From NCBI GenBank assembly GCA_973895155.1, contig OZ316897.1, positions 5,704,001 through 5,768,000 of the forward strand: DNA of 64,000 bases. The letters are read 5' to 3'. The translations under genes were made by a program, and so were the position numbers. This DNA is from Marsupella aquatica (Eukaryota; Marchantiophyta). The notes beneath the pieces are model-generated. The model did not search any database. It saw only the letters and a program-made list of their open reading frames with translations, and was not told where the DNA came from. Below, one piece after another: positions 42,976 to 54,016 of the stretch (position 1 is the stretch's first letter; each line of letters starts with the position of its first letter).

Positions 42976-44330
42976 TGTCCGGGGACCAGTTTAAAGCGGT
43001 ATAAAAGTAGACCTTTTAATATTTTTAGGGACTTGTCAATCCATTCGTACTTTCGTTCCTTTTTTTCTTTTTTGTAAGCCTTCCGGTCTTCTCATTTTAA
43101 GTACGACTTAAACCTTCTTTGTGTCTTCTCGATGGTCTCTGTTCACTTGCTCTTTGGTCTTTCCTTTCTTTGTGTTCCTATCACTCATCTTCTAGTACCA
43201 GTCCAAGTGCCATGCGTTTTCCGTAGAACTCCTACTTGTTTTCTTTCTCAAGGAAAAATCATTCAGTCGGTCAATCAATCATCCAAGTCGGTCAAATCGA
43301 AGACTTCTTTTGTTTTTCGGAGTTCCAATAAACCAGACAGTGATTCCAAGTTGGGTTTCAACGAACTGTGGCAACGTAGTGTCGTTCACGAAGGTTTCCC
43401 CATCACGATCAATCTCGACTAAAGGCTGTCTGATGAGAGTTCAGCAAAACAATACAATTAACACCGGAATTCAACCCTCCCGTTTGTCTTAAGCTGTCAG
43501 TAGCTTTTTTGTTCTTCAGTCCTGCACTCTTGAAAGCTTATTGTTCACTTCAAAAACTTTGGCTTTCTTCTTGCTTGTCGCTCGTCTGACTTTTCACCAA
43601 GCACTACTAGAATCCAATCAGGCATCCTCAACTTTAAGCAACTGTTCTTGCGCATTTCTTGTTCATTGCTCTCCAAGTTCTCTGGTTTTCTTGATATTGC
43701 TTTTCTTTTCTCGATTGTCCTCTCGTTCAAATTTGAATTCCCTCATGGTCATGCCAGTCGTTTCGTCTTGCTTGATACTTCCCTTCGGCGGTACGCCCTC
43801 CTATCACTCAAATCCCCTTCCCGTATTGTCTTCTTTCTAATCTTCTCACATCTCCGCTGTTTTACACCATTCAAGCTCGTGTCAACTCCTTCTTCAGTCT
43901 TAATCGTCCCTTCCTTCAGAAAGAAAAGTTTTCGTATACTGTTTCACTTCTTTGCCTTCAGAATGCGAGTTTTTCCCGTTCAGCAATTTCCCTGCCCTCT
44001 GATCCTCTCAGAAGAAATTTATTTACCGTCTCCTGATTCTCATCCTGCTTCCATTTAATCACCCTTGCGTTCCTTTCCTTCGCTTAAACTTGCTCCCTCT
44101 AACTTCCTTTCAGCTCCTCGCCTTCCCATCGCCCATTTCCTCTTCCTTCTGCTTCAACAATTGATCATTCGCCCTTCCTCTCACGATTTTTCACCCTAAA
44201 ACTCCAGATTCTCATTCATTTTTGGAATTTTCCTTCTCCCGAACGCTTCATCATAATCTGTCAGCCCGAACCTTCTCGCCCATCGCTATTTTTTAGTGCA
44301 TGCTATTTACTCCTCTAAAATTTCCTTAGT
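42976..44330 (-). repeat. Gypsy G 5' LTR, truncated and internally deleted
   Basis: It matches 28506-28565 and then 29414-30675 of the left LTR. The join lies at CTTG, present at both ends of the 848 bp missing here. At about 44330 (after ATTTCCTTAG) it stops matching, and a 23-bp unassigned stretch leads to element E. Confidence 0.85.
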
Positions 44331-44353
44331 CCTGGGTGGCAGCGAGTTGTACA
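44331..44353. other. 23-bp junction between gypsy G LTR and element E
   Basis: CCTGGGTGGCAGCGAGTTG and neighbouring bases belong to neither LTR. It marks the breakpoint where the right LTR of gypsy G was truncated. It may be filler DNA from end joining or a remnant of the E insertion site. Confidence 0.4.
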
Positions 44354-45306
44354 TGTCACGTCGTAGGCTTCGGCCTTAACTCAGACTTCAGCTTAGACGG
44401 GCACATCCCTCATAAATCTGAGGGTTCGGGCAGGAAGGGAAGCACGTTATACACCTTATTCTCGTAAACTAGCGCTAAGTGCGCATACTGCTAAATACGG
44501 ACACCTCCTAGGTATGGTTTGTGTTCCGCCGCCGGAAAGTACCTTAGTCGATAGCAGGATCGACCCCGGCTTAAGGGCTTCTAAGCCTTCGTGCTGTCCG
44601 CCTTCGATCCGGATTCGATGATACAGGTCCTCAACCCGTGCTCGCAACCACTTACCCGCAGGCTGCACCCTGTGCACGTCTCGGGTAGTGCGTTCGGCCT
44701 GGCGCTGCCACCCATATACGAGAAACCCACACACATATGCGCACACATGCATACAATCTCGATTTACACGAAGGAAAATGATGGGAAAGGATTTTACTAC
44801 AAAGGGAACATATGCGTACACTTAGTTGACACGACAGCCCTGGAATGCACAGGTTCAAGGCCGAGGGTGCACACTACAATGGAGCCCGGCTCCGCACTCG
44901 CCCGGCGAGCTTAGTCCTATCCCCTCCCCTTGGTACTCTGTCATTCCCAGAGGTCGGGACTCCCCGCATGTCCCACGGATGTCCGACTCTGAAACTAAAA
45001 ACCCCCCTGCCTTTACCGAGGGGTGCACTAAATACTAAGAGCCGAGGAACGGGGTGTCCTCTCGCCGAAGATTCGCTGACTAAGGTCCTAACTAAGCTGA
45101 CAGTCAGGCCGGAAAACGGCTGTGTCTTATTAGAAGATCCTAATCTATGCAGGCTGGACAGCAGGGCAGCACTGCTGTACCTAAGGCAGGTGCCTGTCCC
45201 AAGAGCCTGACTAAGCCAATCCTAATCCTAATCTATTCCTACTCCGCCGCTAATGCCTGGCACGCTTGCCAGAGCCGCCCGAATGGGAACGGCCATCCCG
45301 CTGCCT

Positions 45307-47898
45307 TCAAAGCCTGTCATTGTCCGCTTTGAGGAGCTGGACCTGGTCCAGCAGAGATTCGTTCTCTCGCCTCGCCGCGTCCGTCTCCTCTGCTGCCTCC
45401 TGACATGCCTCCTCCAGCTGCTGGGCGTCGTTCGTCAGTTTACTCGCCAGCTGGTCCTGCTTCTCGGCCTCGGTTTGGAGCCGCGCCATCTCGGCCTGCA
45501 GCATGGCTATCTCCGTCGCGTCCCGCTGGGCTCGCTCCTCGGCCTCCTCCAGGTCTTTCTGCCAGGTGACAGCTTGTTTCTTCAAACTGTCAATCTGGTT
45601 CCGGAGTCGTGTAATCTCGGCCTCGTTCCCAGCTTTGGCCTGTTCGGCTAGGGCGGTAAGAGCGTACGCCTTTGCTAACAACTCATCGGCGGCTGCAATC
45701 TTGGGTCGTAGTTGCAGAAGCTCAGCCTCTTGAGCCGCCACTTCGTTCTTTAGGTACACGGACTCCACCCGGTACCGCTCTATCCTCTGAAGGGCCTCCG
45801 ACTGGGCCCGACCTGCCTTTACGGCGGCAACCAACTCCTGATTGAAGAAATAGGCTACCTTCCAGGCCATGAACTCCCCGGTATCCCGGGCAATTTGATG
45901 AGAGAAATCTCCCAGAAGCCCGTTCAAAAACGTACCCTGTACGAAGAGTTCCAGGTGGTCCAAGTTGTGCCTGTCCGGATTTGGGCACGGGCAGACATCA
46001 ACACGCGCAGGGGCCGGGGCAGTGACGTCCAGCCCTGGGGACATAACGTTGGAAGGGGCTGGAGTGTCCTCCTGCAGCGATGTCTGGTTCTCCGGAATTG
46101 CCACCGGCGGGTCCTTGGGAGACCCGGGTTCGGGTAAGACCTCTGCCGTACCAACTTCTATACTTAGCCCGGCTAGTTGGGTCGCATCAACGGTTGCGAC
46201 GACCGACCCCTCCGGCGCCTCCTCGTTTATGATTACAGCTATTTGTGGAGGTGGGGTGGGTGAAGCTGGCGTGTCCACTGGACTTCGGGCCTCGGGTTGG
46301 GGCCGTCTCTCCAATGCCGGAAAAACCCACCTAGCTGGGACCAGCTTTGTAACGTTGATGCGGGGAAGGGTTCGTCGATCAAACCGGGCGTACCACTCAA
46401 GAATGATTTCGATATGGCTAGCGAAATACGCCTTCCCGCCAATGTACAGCGTCTTCCTTCGCCGCTCCATCTCTTCATGGAATTTCTTAGCGAAGTATGA
46501 CGCCCATTTCCTAGGTCGATAGTTCTCGACCTGGATAACCTGGGCGGCGGAGATCTCCCCCCGGGGTTCCATCATGTGGAGAGCGTACCTCTGGAACTCC
46601 AGCCGCTCAGCTATCTCGGGCATGAGGCAGGTCCTCATCACGAACCCGTTGTCTACGGATCCCTCTGAGGGAAAACTTGAAGATTGGTACTTGGCCCCCT
46701 TGCCCCCGGGAGCCCATGATTCGACTCGATGGTCACCTTCGGGTAACCCGAAGATCATCTTGAGCCGTTCTTCTATGAGGGACATATTCCTTCCCCGCAG
46801 CCGAGTCTGTTGACGTACGTCATCATAATTCTTGACGAATTCTGTCATGTCCTCCCCGTAGTACCTGCAAGTGTTCCAGGGGAGAGAGGTGAGGTGCTCA
46901 AATCCCTGAGTCTTTAGGTACACCGCATGCTTGGGATGGAGGATGTTGCTATGAACGTTTTCCCCCATGCGATGCATCGTCACCTTGGCTACGGCTACCG
47001 TGGCCAACGGTAACCCGGATGCAGTGGCGGATTCCTTCCTCTTCTTTCCCCGTGACTGACTCGGGGAAGGTGATACTTCCCCATCCTCCCGATCGGGCCT
47101 GGGGAGTGCCACTGCGGTTGGTAACGGGCCCGGGGCGGCCACGGTCACTATGTTGTCTGCTGGGGCCGCTCCTGGGGTCAGAGCAGGGGGTGGGGACGAT
47201 ATAGTGTCGGCCCCCCGAGCGCTTGTTCCTCTGGGCCGCCTGGTCAAGGGTGGGGTAGCCTCGTCGTCATCGCTAAGATCCACAGTGTTGATGACGGAGC
47301 GTACCTGTGCTGGCTGGGTGATAGGTGGTGGGGTTTGGCTAGGCTGCGGCTGAGGCTGAAGCTGAAGCTGAGGTTGAGGCTGGGGTTGCATGGGCACGGG
47401 TACGGGTACGGGCCCGGCTGAGTTGGTCATGTTGGTTGATGGCCGAGTTCCCATGAAGCTCTGCAGGTGCTGGTAGAAGTTCTCCGAAGCGAGTGCGGAC
47501 GCCCTTGTCGAACGGTTGGTACTGGACTCGCCGTTAATGACAGCCCGAACCTGGGCAGGGATGTGGTCGAAGTGATGTCGCTGCAGGTCGATTGTACCCG
47601 GGATATTGAAGACCTCGTCCGGAAGCCAAAGCAATGCTTCCCAGAACCTGATATATTTGTCTCCGTTGAAGAAGTACCCAGATACCTCAGCTGGTCGGTA
47701 AAGCTTGCTCTGAGACGGGTAGTCAAAGTTAAGGACGTAGTGGTGTCGTCCTGCTAGGCGGATGGCTCTCTCGTATTCGCATTCAATCTCGTATCGGCGC
47801 GGGTTGGCGTGTTTCAATGAATCGGCCAAGTGCCTTCCGGTAGATAGGAACTGCGTCCAGAATCGAATGGCCGAGCTGGAGAGGATCGTGTGCGACAT
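45307..47898 (-). CDS. Large coiled-coil protein encoded inside the E LTR
   Basis: One open frame of 863 codons starts at ATG 47898 (MSHTILSSSAIRFWTQF). Residues 1-130 form an unrecognised domain. Residues ~150-300 are Pro/Gln-rich with a basic GKKRKES motif. A conserved core (~305-520: MHRMGENVHSNILHPKHAVY, IFGLPEGDHRVESWAPG, YALHMMEPRGEISAAQ, EEMERRRKTLYIGG) is followed by a Pro-rich linker, the VAYFFNQELVAAVKAG segment, and ~200 residues of heptad-rich coiled coil. The TGA at its end is about 20 codons earlier than in the other copies. It resembles no gag, pol or env I know. It could be an accessory or regulatory element protein. Confidence 0.75.
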   Translation of the reverse strand: MSHTILSSSAIRFWTQFLSTGRHLADSLKHANPRRYEIECEYERAIRLAGRHHYVLNFDYPSQSKLYRPAEVSGYFFNGDKYIRFWEALLWLPDEVFNIPGTIDLQRHHFDHIPAQVRAVINGESSTNRSTRASALASENFYQHLQSFMGTRPSTNMTNSAGPVPVPVPMQPQPQPQLQLQPQPQPSQTPPPITQPAQVRSVINTVDLSDDDEATPPLTRRPRGTSARGADTISSPPPALTPGAAPADNIVTVAAPGPLPTAVALPRPDREDGEVSPSPSQSRGKKRKESATASGLPLATVAVAKVTMHRMGENVHSNILHPKHAVYLKTQGFEHLTSLPWNTCRYYGEDMTEFVKNYDDVRQQTRLRGRNMSLIEERLKMIFGLPEGDHRVESWAPGGKGAKYQSSSFPSEGSVDNGFVMRTCLMPEIAERLEFQRYALHMMEPRGEISAAQVIQVENYRPRKWASYFAKKFHEEMERRRKTLYIGGKAYFASHIEIILEWYARFDRRTLPRINVTKLVPARWVFPALERRPQPEARSPVDTPASPTPPPQIAVIINEEAPEGSVVATVDATQLAGLSIEVGTAEVLPEPGSPKDPPVAIPENQTSLQEDTPAPSNVMSPGLDVTAPAPARVDVCPCPNPDRHNLDHLELFVQGTFLNGLLGDFSHQIARDTGEFMAWKVAYFFNQELVAAVKAGRAQSEALQRIERYRVESVYLKNEVAAQEAELLQLRPKIAAADELLAKAYALTALAEQAKAGNEAEITRLRNQIDSLKKQAVTWQKDLEEAEERAQRDATEIAMLQAEMARLQTEAEKQDQLASKLTNDAQQLEEACQEAAEETDAARRENESLLDQVQLLKADNDRL

Positions 47899-47998
47899 TC
47901 AGAGGAGATAGTAGTGGCGACCTAGAGAGAACGAGAGAGCTGGGGTCGAAGCTGGCGCACGGACTGATGGACTGGTGCACTACAAAGGGTTGGCTCCC

Positions 47999-48006
47999 CT
48001 TTTATA
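47999..48006 (-). promoter_or_regulatory. TATA box of the E LTR (left copy)
   Basis: TATAAAAG on the minus strand, 101 bp upstream of the ATG of the LTR ORF. The same box at the same distance is present in the right LTR (54009-54016). With a start site about 30 bp downstream, the long ORF would be the first one on the element's RNA. Confidence 0.7.
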
Positions 48007-48331
48007 CTTTGAGGGCTCGTCGATCCCCGACGTCTCCTCGACGCCCATAGGTTGAACCGCTCACGCTTGTGGTGTACCGACCACTCCGCCGGTCTGAGTC
48101 AGCGTGCGTCAGTGGCCGCTTCCTTAAGTTCGTTATACGGACCCGAGGGAGGGGCCCCTCCACGCTCGTAACCCGGGTGTGCGAATAGTGACCCGTCGCC
48201 AGCCCGAACCTGAAGTCCCCCTTATTGCCTAATGATGCCCTACCCCTAATGATTACCTAAATACTATCATTATGCTAATAATAGCGGCCTAAGACCCACC
48301 TAACGCGCGTGCCGAGCGCAGTTAGATTGAA

Positions 48332-48799
48332 TCACTCATTAACCGCCGTACCGGCGGCGTCACAGTACCATGGACGAGCTTCTCCCTGCATCACTCCTGG
48401 GAGGACGGTTAGCTTAATGGTGTCTTCCCCATTGGCCTTAGCAGTAGCTTCAAACTCGTCCAACCATTCGTTCGGATCATCCCCATGATGCCCTTTGAAA
48501 GGTCGATAATGAAACCGCGACCGTTGTGATATTTGTGGGGAGCTGGGGCAGCGCGAGCCACAGCAGGTGGCACGGTTGCCATAGGTACCGGAGGCGGTGG
48601 TACGTGGCACTAGCGGTGGTGTAGCAGGGACTGGAGCAGGACCGGCTGGACCGGACCCCGAAGGTCCCGGTGGTATGTTCATTCGCCGAGGCAATTTCGA
48701 ATCTTCCGAGCCTGAAGAGTCAAAGCTTGTTGTGGTTGCACTCTCTCGTTCACTGGTCAATCTCCTCAAGTAAGCTGCTTGAGAACGAGTGACGGGCAT
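48332..48799 (-). pseudogene. Element E gag fragment
   Basis: It starts MPVTRSQAAYLRRL, typical of gypsy gag N-termini, then a Ser/Pro-rich stretch and the capsid core FKGHHGDDPNEWLDEFEATA and VLPGVMQGEARPWYCDA. The frame ends after eight more residues, where the sequence runs into the 3' LTR. It is the only retroelement domain left in the internal region and identifies E as a gypsy-type element. Confidence 0.82.
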
Positions 48800-48928
48800 T
48801 TACTTGTACAAATGTGATGGTTAGTAACTCACTAGGGTCTAGTGTACTCTGTCTAGGTGCACCCGCACATGTCTCCCCTCTACTATACGTAGAGTGCCCC
48901 CTCCATCTAGCGCCAAAAACAAAGGCTA
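48800..48928 (-). promoter_or_regulatory. Element E leader with candidate primer-binding site
   Basis: On the minus strand the LTR end ...GTGACA is followed by TAGCCTTTG and then TTTTTGGCGCTAGATGG, rich in the TTTGGCGC core seen at primer-binding sites of many plant gypsy elements. The tRNA partner was not worked out. Its place next to the 48929 LTR edge fixes the direction of transcription. Confidence 0.6.
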
Positions 48929-49799
48929 TGTCACGTCGTCAGCCTAGGCCTTAACCCGGGCTTCGGCTTAGACAGGCACATCCTTTGTCAATATGAGGGT
49001 TCGGGCAGGGAGGGAGGCACGGAATGCACCTAACTCACATAAACTAGCGCTAAGTGCGCCTATTGTCATATATGGACACCTCTTAGGTATGGTTTGTGTT
49101 CCGCCATCGGAATGTACCTCAGTCGATAGCAGGATCGACCCCGGCTTACAAGCTTCTAAGCCTTTGTGTTGTCCGTCTTTGATCCGGATTTGATGGTATG
49201 GGTACTCAACCCGGGCTCGCAACCACTTACCCGCAAGTTGAACCCGGTGCACGACTTGGGTAGTGCGTTCGGCCAAGCGTTGGCACCTATACACAAGATT
49301 CACACATATACATACGCACAAGCATACAATCTCAATTTACACGAAGGAAATAATGGGAAAGGATTTTACTACATAGGAGACATATGCGTACACTTAGTTG
49401 ACCCGAAAGCTCTAGAATGAACAGGTCCGAGGCCGCGGGTGTACACTACAACAGAGCCCGGCTCTGCACTCACCCAGCGAGCTTAGTCCTACACCCTCCC
49501 CTTGGTACTCTTTCACTCCCAGAGGTCGGGACTCCCCGCACATACCGTGGATGTCCAACACTGAGACTAAAAATCCCCCTGTCTCTACCGAGGGGTGCAC
49601 TAAATACTAAGGGCCGAGGAATGGAGTGCCCTTGCGCCCGAAGATTCGCTAACTAAGGTCCTAACTAAGCTGGCTGTCAGGCCGTAAAACAGCTTGTCTT
49701 ATTAGAAGATCCTAATCTACGCAGGTTGTACAGCATGGCAGTGCTGCTTTAACTAGGGCAGGTGCTTGTCCCTATAGCCTAATTTAGCTACTCCTAACT

Positions 49800-52700
49800 C
49801 TATTTTAATTGTACTCCGCCTCTAATGCCTGGCACGTTGCCAGAGCCGCCTGAGTGGGAGCGGCTATCCCGCTGCCTTTTGAGCCTATCGACGTCCTGCT
49901 TGAGTAGCTGGACCTGGTCCAGCAGAGATTTGTTCTCCCGCTTCACCGCGTCTGCCTCTTCCGCGGCCTCCTGGCATGCCTCCTCCAGTTGTTGGGTGTC
50001 GCTTGTCAGCTTATCCACCAACTGGGCCTATTTCGTGACTTCTCCTTGAAGCCGCGCCATCTCTGCCTTCAGGGTGTCAATCTTGACTGTGTCCCATTGA
50101 GACCTGGAGTCAGCTTCCTCCAGATCCTTTTGCCAACTGACGGATTGCCCCTTCAAACCATCAATCTTGGTTCGGAGCCGCACAATCTCGACGTCCTTTC
50201 CGAGCCCGGCTTGTACTACTAACGCTGCTTGGGCCCTAGCCTTGGCAACCTGGTCCTCCGTGGCCGTTACCAGAGGCCATAGTTGCTAGAGTTCAGCCTC
50301 CAGGGTTGCCACTTTGTCCTTCAGGTAGGCAGACTCAACCCGATATTGCTCTATTCTCTGCGCTGTCTCTGCCTGCGCATGTCCTGCCCTTACAGCCACA
50401 ACCAACTCCTGGTTGAAGAAGTAGGCCACCCTCCGGGCCATGTATTCCCTGGTGTCCCGAGAGATCTGTTGCGAGAAATCTCCCAACAACCCGTTCAGAA
50501 ATGTGCCCGACGCAAAGAGTTCCAGATGGTCTAGATTGTGTCCATCTGGATTCGGGCACGGGCAGACTCCAACCCGTGCGGGAGTGGGAGTGGACATATC
50601 CAGCCCTTGAGGTAAGTCGGTCGAAGGGGCTGGTTCCACTGGAGGCGGGCGGTTCTCCTGCACGACCGTAGGGGGTGGCGGAATCCCCTCGGCTATCGTG
50701 GCATCTGCTTTGGGTATGGCTTCATCCGGCCCGGTTTTGATTGCATTGAGTCGTAGAACTCGACTACCTTAACACTTAGCTCCGGCGTCACTGACTTCGA
50801 CGCCGAGCTCCCTTATGGTCCAGGCCCGGATAGGCCATCCATGGAGGACTTAGCATGGGGAGACTTGTGGGCAATGAGACGTGGCACTAGCGAGGCATGG
50901 GGCCAAGCTGGAGACACAGACTAAGGACTTGGACTAGCCTATGGCTGGTTGGGTCAAGGGGAAATGGGCCGGGCTCAAGGGTGGTCGTACGGACCATCGG
51001 ATGGGCTTTGAGTTTTGAGGGCATGGGAGTGAGCTCCTCTTGGGCCCAAGGCCAATGGAGTTGATCCCATTGGCAACGGACGCTTGGGGCGCAAGTTGTG
51101 GCCCGAGTTGGGTTGGGCCGGTCGGGGGCCCCGAGCGGCGATCAGACCTGAGAGCCTAGGCATGAGCACTGGGTCGGCCCGGTCACAACGGGCTAAGGCA
51201 CTCCGCTTGCGGATGCCTATCAAGAAAGTTATGGGCGTTGCCAATTGGTGGCGCGCCCATTATGCGCGATGGGATCCGGGTTGGGGGCCAAATGTTTAGG
51301 GACCAAAGCTGGTCCGGGGGCGGCAGGTCTCCAGAAGCATATATGAGGGGAGTGGTGTCTCCCTGGGGGCTAAGGGCGAGCCGAAGTCGTGAGCCGCGGC
51401 GATCGCGACACTAAGGGAAACCGCCAAACAGAAATGGCGATATCTTCCCAACGGGAAGTCCATTGGAGGACTTCTTAGGTGCGTTGGAAAGCCCTTGAGG
51501 AGGGCTACGCCCTCTTGAGCTCAGATGGGTCTGGGGGTGCCATTGATGCTCGTGGTTTGCGGGTGTTAGCTCACCCGTTTGCCAAATCCTGCCGAACAGC
51601 AGCCAAGCCGCGTTCAGCCTCCCAAGGGAGCTTGCATTGGGGAAGCAAGGCCAAGTAGGTATGGAGGCTGAGTCCCAAGGGTGCTCGGTCCCTAGACCAT
51701 CAATGGGGCAAACCGGGAGTTGGTGTTAGAGTCGGGCCCGTTCTGGTCCGGCGTGTTGAGACAAGCTTGGGACAAGCTTTAGGACAAGCTACGCTAATTG
51801 GGCCATGAGCATGTCCTGAGGTCAGGGCGGTCAGTTGGTGATGGATAGGTATGAGGGGGATCCCTTGGCCGCGCCCAAGGAAGGAGCTGTCCTGGATGGA
51901 CAGTGGGCGTGGGTTCTGGTTCCGGCTTATGGCATCGGGAGGACCTATCACTGACCTATTTACCAACGTCTGTTGAGCTTGAGTTAGGATGCTAGACTTG
52001 ACGAGTTCTAGATCCAAAGGGGTTACTTACCAAGGTGCTTGGTTGTTTGTGCAGACAATGAGGACCGTTGAGTAGCGGTCGTGTAGGTGAGCAAGTGCGG
52101 CTTCGTATGGGAGTGGCCGTTGGTGGTGCTAGGGGCACTTGGACGCTTGCTCGAGGTATTCCGTGGAGGCGTTCGGGCACCAAGGGCACTTAGGCACAAG
52201 TGTTGGGATTGGTGAGGGCGCTGGGTGGCAAGGTCCACCACTCATTGTCCCGATTGATTGCATCTAAGGTTGCGATAATGTCAATGGGTATGCTTGGCGG
52301 GGCGGCAGCATCGGGTTGTGGGGCCGGGGTAGCAGGGCTTGCAGCTGCCAGACTTCGCGGTCGCCTCACTTGGGCTGGGAAAACCCATTTTGGCGGGGTC
52401 AGCTCGGGCTCGTTGAGACGCAGAAGGCTTCGGCGGTCAAAATGAATGTACCACTCGATGATGATTTTGATGTGGCTAGCAAAGTACGCCCTTCCGCCAA
52501 GGTACAAAGTCTTCCTTCTCCGCTCCATCTCCTCGTGGAACTTCTTGACGAAGAAGGACGCCTTCCTGGGCTGATAGTTCTCCACCTGGATGACCTGAGC
52601 GGCCGATATTTCTCCTCTCGGTTCCATCATGTGGAGGGCATACCGCTGGAACTCCAGGCATTCTGCAACCTCCGGGATGAGGCACATCCTCATTAAGAAC

Positions 52701-53910
52701 CCATTGTCCACTACCCCCTTGGCTGGGAAGCTAGATGACTGGTATTTAGCTCCCTTGCCCCCAGGAGCCCGTGATTCTACCCGGTTTATCCCCTCGGGTA
52801 AGCCAAAAATCATCTTCAGACGTGCCTCCTTGAGACACATTACTCTCCCATGCGCTCGGGTTTGTTGACGGGCCTCGTCGAAGTTCTAAATGAACTCCGT
52901 CATATCCTGCCCGTAGTACCTGCTTCCGTTCCAAGGGAGAGAGGCGAGGTGCTCAAACCCTTGGGTCTTCAGATAGCATGCATGCTTGGGGTGGAGGATG
53001 TTCTTGTGAACGTTGTCCCCCATGCGATGCATGGTCAGCTTGGCTACCGCAAACGTGGCCAAAGGCAACTCGGATACGGTTGCGGGCTCCTTCCTCTTCC
53101 TACCCCGAGACTGATTCCTGGGGTGACTAGAAGAGGGGGATATCTCTCCATCCTCTCGGTCCGGTGGTGGTAGCGCAACTGCCGTGAATATTGGTGCCAA
53201 GGCCGCTAGAGTTACCGTGTTATCCCTCGGGCTTGCTGGAGTGGTGCTGAGTTGTTCGGCGCTTGTTGAGTCGTACCCCGCGGCCGTCAATTCAGAGGAG
53301 GGTGAGCCTCCTCATCTTTGGAGCTAATATTCACCGCATTCACCATGGATCGTACTCGGAGAGGTGGTGGGACTGGTGGCAGGGACCGGCTTGGCTGAGG
53401 CCGAGGAGGTGTAGGTGCGGGTACGGGCACGGGTTGGCCGGCACTGGTCGCTGATGGTAGAGTTGCCGTGAAGTTCTACAGGTGCCGGTGGAGGTTTTTC
53501 GAAGCAAGTGAAGACGGCCCTGTCGACCGGGCAGTGTTGAACTCGCTATTGATGATAGCCCGGACCCGAGCAGGGATGTGGTCAAAGTGGTGCCGCTGCA
53601 AGTCAATCGTGCCCGAGATATTGAAGACCTCATCCGAAAGCCGAAGCAATGCTTCCCAGAAGCCGATGTATTTGCCTCCGTCGAAGTACTCTGATACTTC
53701 TTTGGGTCGGTAAAGCTCGCTCTAGGATGGGTAATCAAAGTTAAGGAGATAGTGGTGTCGTCCTGCTAGGCGGATGACTCTCTCGTATTCGCGTTCGATC
53801 TCTTATCGGCGCGGGTTGGCATGTTTCAATGAGTCGGCCAAGTGCCCTCCGATAGACAGGAACTGAGTCCAGAATTGTATGGCCAAACTGGAAAGGATCG
53901 TGTGCGACAT
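49800..53910 (-). pseudogene. LTR ORF of the right E LTR, decayed and split by R3
   Basis: The start ATG is conserved at 53910. The homologous blocks are NYLHR-type N-terminus (53740-53340), LTMHRMGDNVHKNILHPKHA (53040), IFGLPEGINRVESRAPGGK (52800), ISAAQVIQVENYQPRK (52590), then R3, then VAYFFNQELVVAVRAGHAQ (50420) and LLDQVQLLKQDVDRLKRQRD (49920). The C-terminus extends past the early stop of the left copy to GGSGNVPGIRGGVQLK. Several frameshifts and stops are present. Confidence 0.8.
50744..52247 (+). mobile_element. R3: R-family insertion with CATTG target duplication
   Basis: The element is 50749-52242 (1494 bp), flanked by CATTG at 50744-50748 and 52243-52247. It begins AGTCGTAGAACTC and ends GTCCACCACT. 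It has the same orientation and nearly the same length as R1 and interrupts the E-family ORF. TATA-like CATATATGAGG occurs near 51340, as in R1. No coding sequence of known type. Confidence 0.88.
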
Positions 53911-54008
53911 TCAAAGGAGATAGCAGGTGACTAAGGAAAAAGCGAGAGAGCCGGGGTCAAAATTGGCGCGTGGACTGAAGAACTGGTGCACTGCAAAGGA
54001 TCGGCCCA

Positions 54009-54016
54009 CTTTTATA
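54009..54016 (-). promoter_or_regulatory. TATA box of the E LTR (right copy)
   Basis: TATAAAAG on the minus strand, about 100 bp upstream of the conserved ATG at 53910; equivalent to 47999-48006 in the left LTR. In an intact element this LTR would drive the genomic RNA. Confidence 0.65.

Larger units (their letters stand above)
28506..44330 (-). mobile_element. Gypsy G: LTR retrotransposon with nested insertions
   Basis: The internal region (36287-42975) encodes gag, protease, RT, RNase H and integrase on the minus strand. The 3' LTR is at the left (28506 onward, interrupted by Copia-2) and the 5' LTR at the right (42976-44330). Both inner and outer ends at 28506 and 42976 start TGTCCGGGGACCAG on the plus strand. 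The right LTR is cut off at 44330 where unrelated sequence begins. The RT and integrase blocks differ clearly from those of gypsy F and E. Confidence 0.85.
44354..48331 (-). repeat. Element E 3' LTR (3978 bp)
   Basis: It contains, on the minus strand, a U3-like 330 bp, a TATA box (47999-48006), the 863-codon ORF (47898-45307) and about 950 bp of non-coding sequence (45306-44354) with the landmarks AGCCGGGCTCC and GTTCCGCCGCCGGAA. The junction with the internal gag remnant lacks the first few LTR bases, as if a deletion had cut from gag into the LTR. Confidence 0.8.

Noticed and set aside
43132-44058. Pyrimidine-rich plus-strand ORFs in the right LTR of gypsy G, also found at 29680-30330
   Set aside because: They repeat because the LTRs are homologous; the translations are Ser/Leu/Phe-rich with no motif and shift frame between copies.
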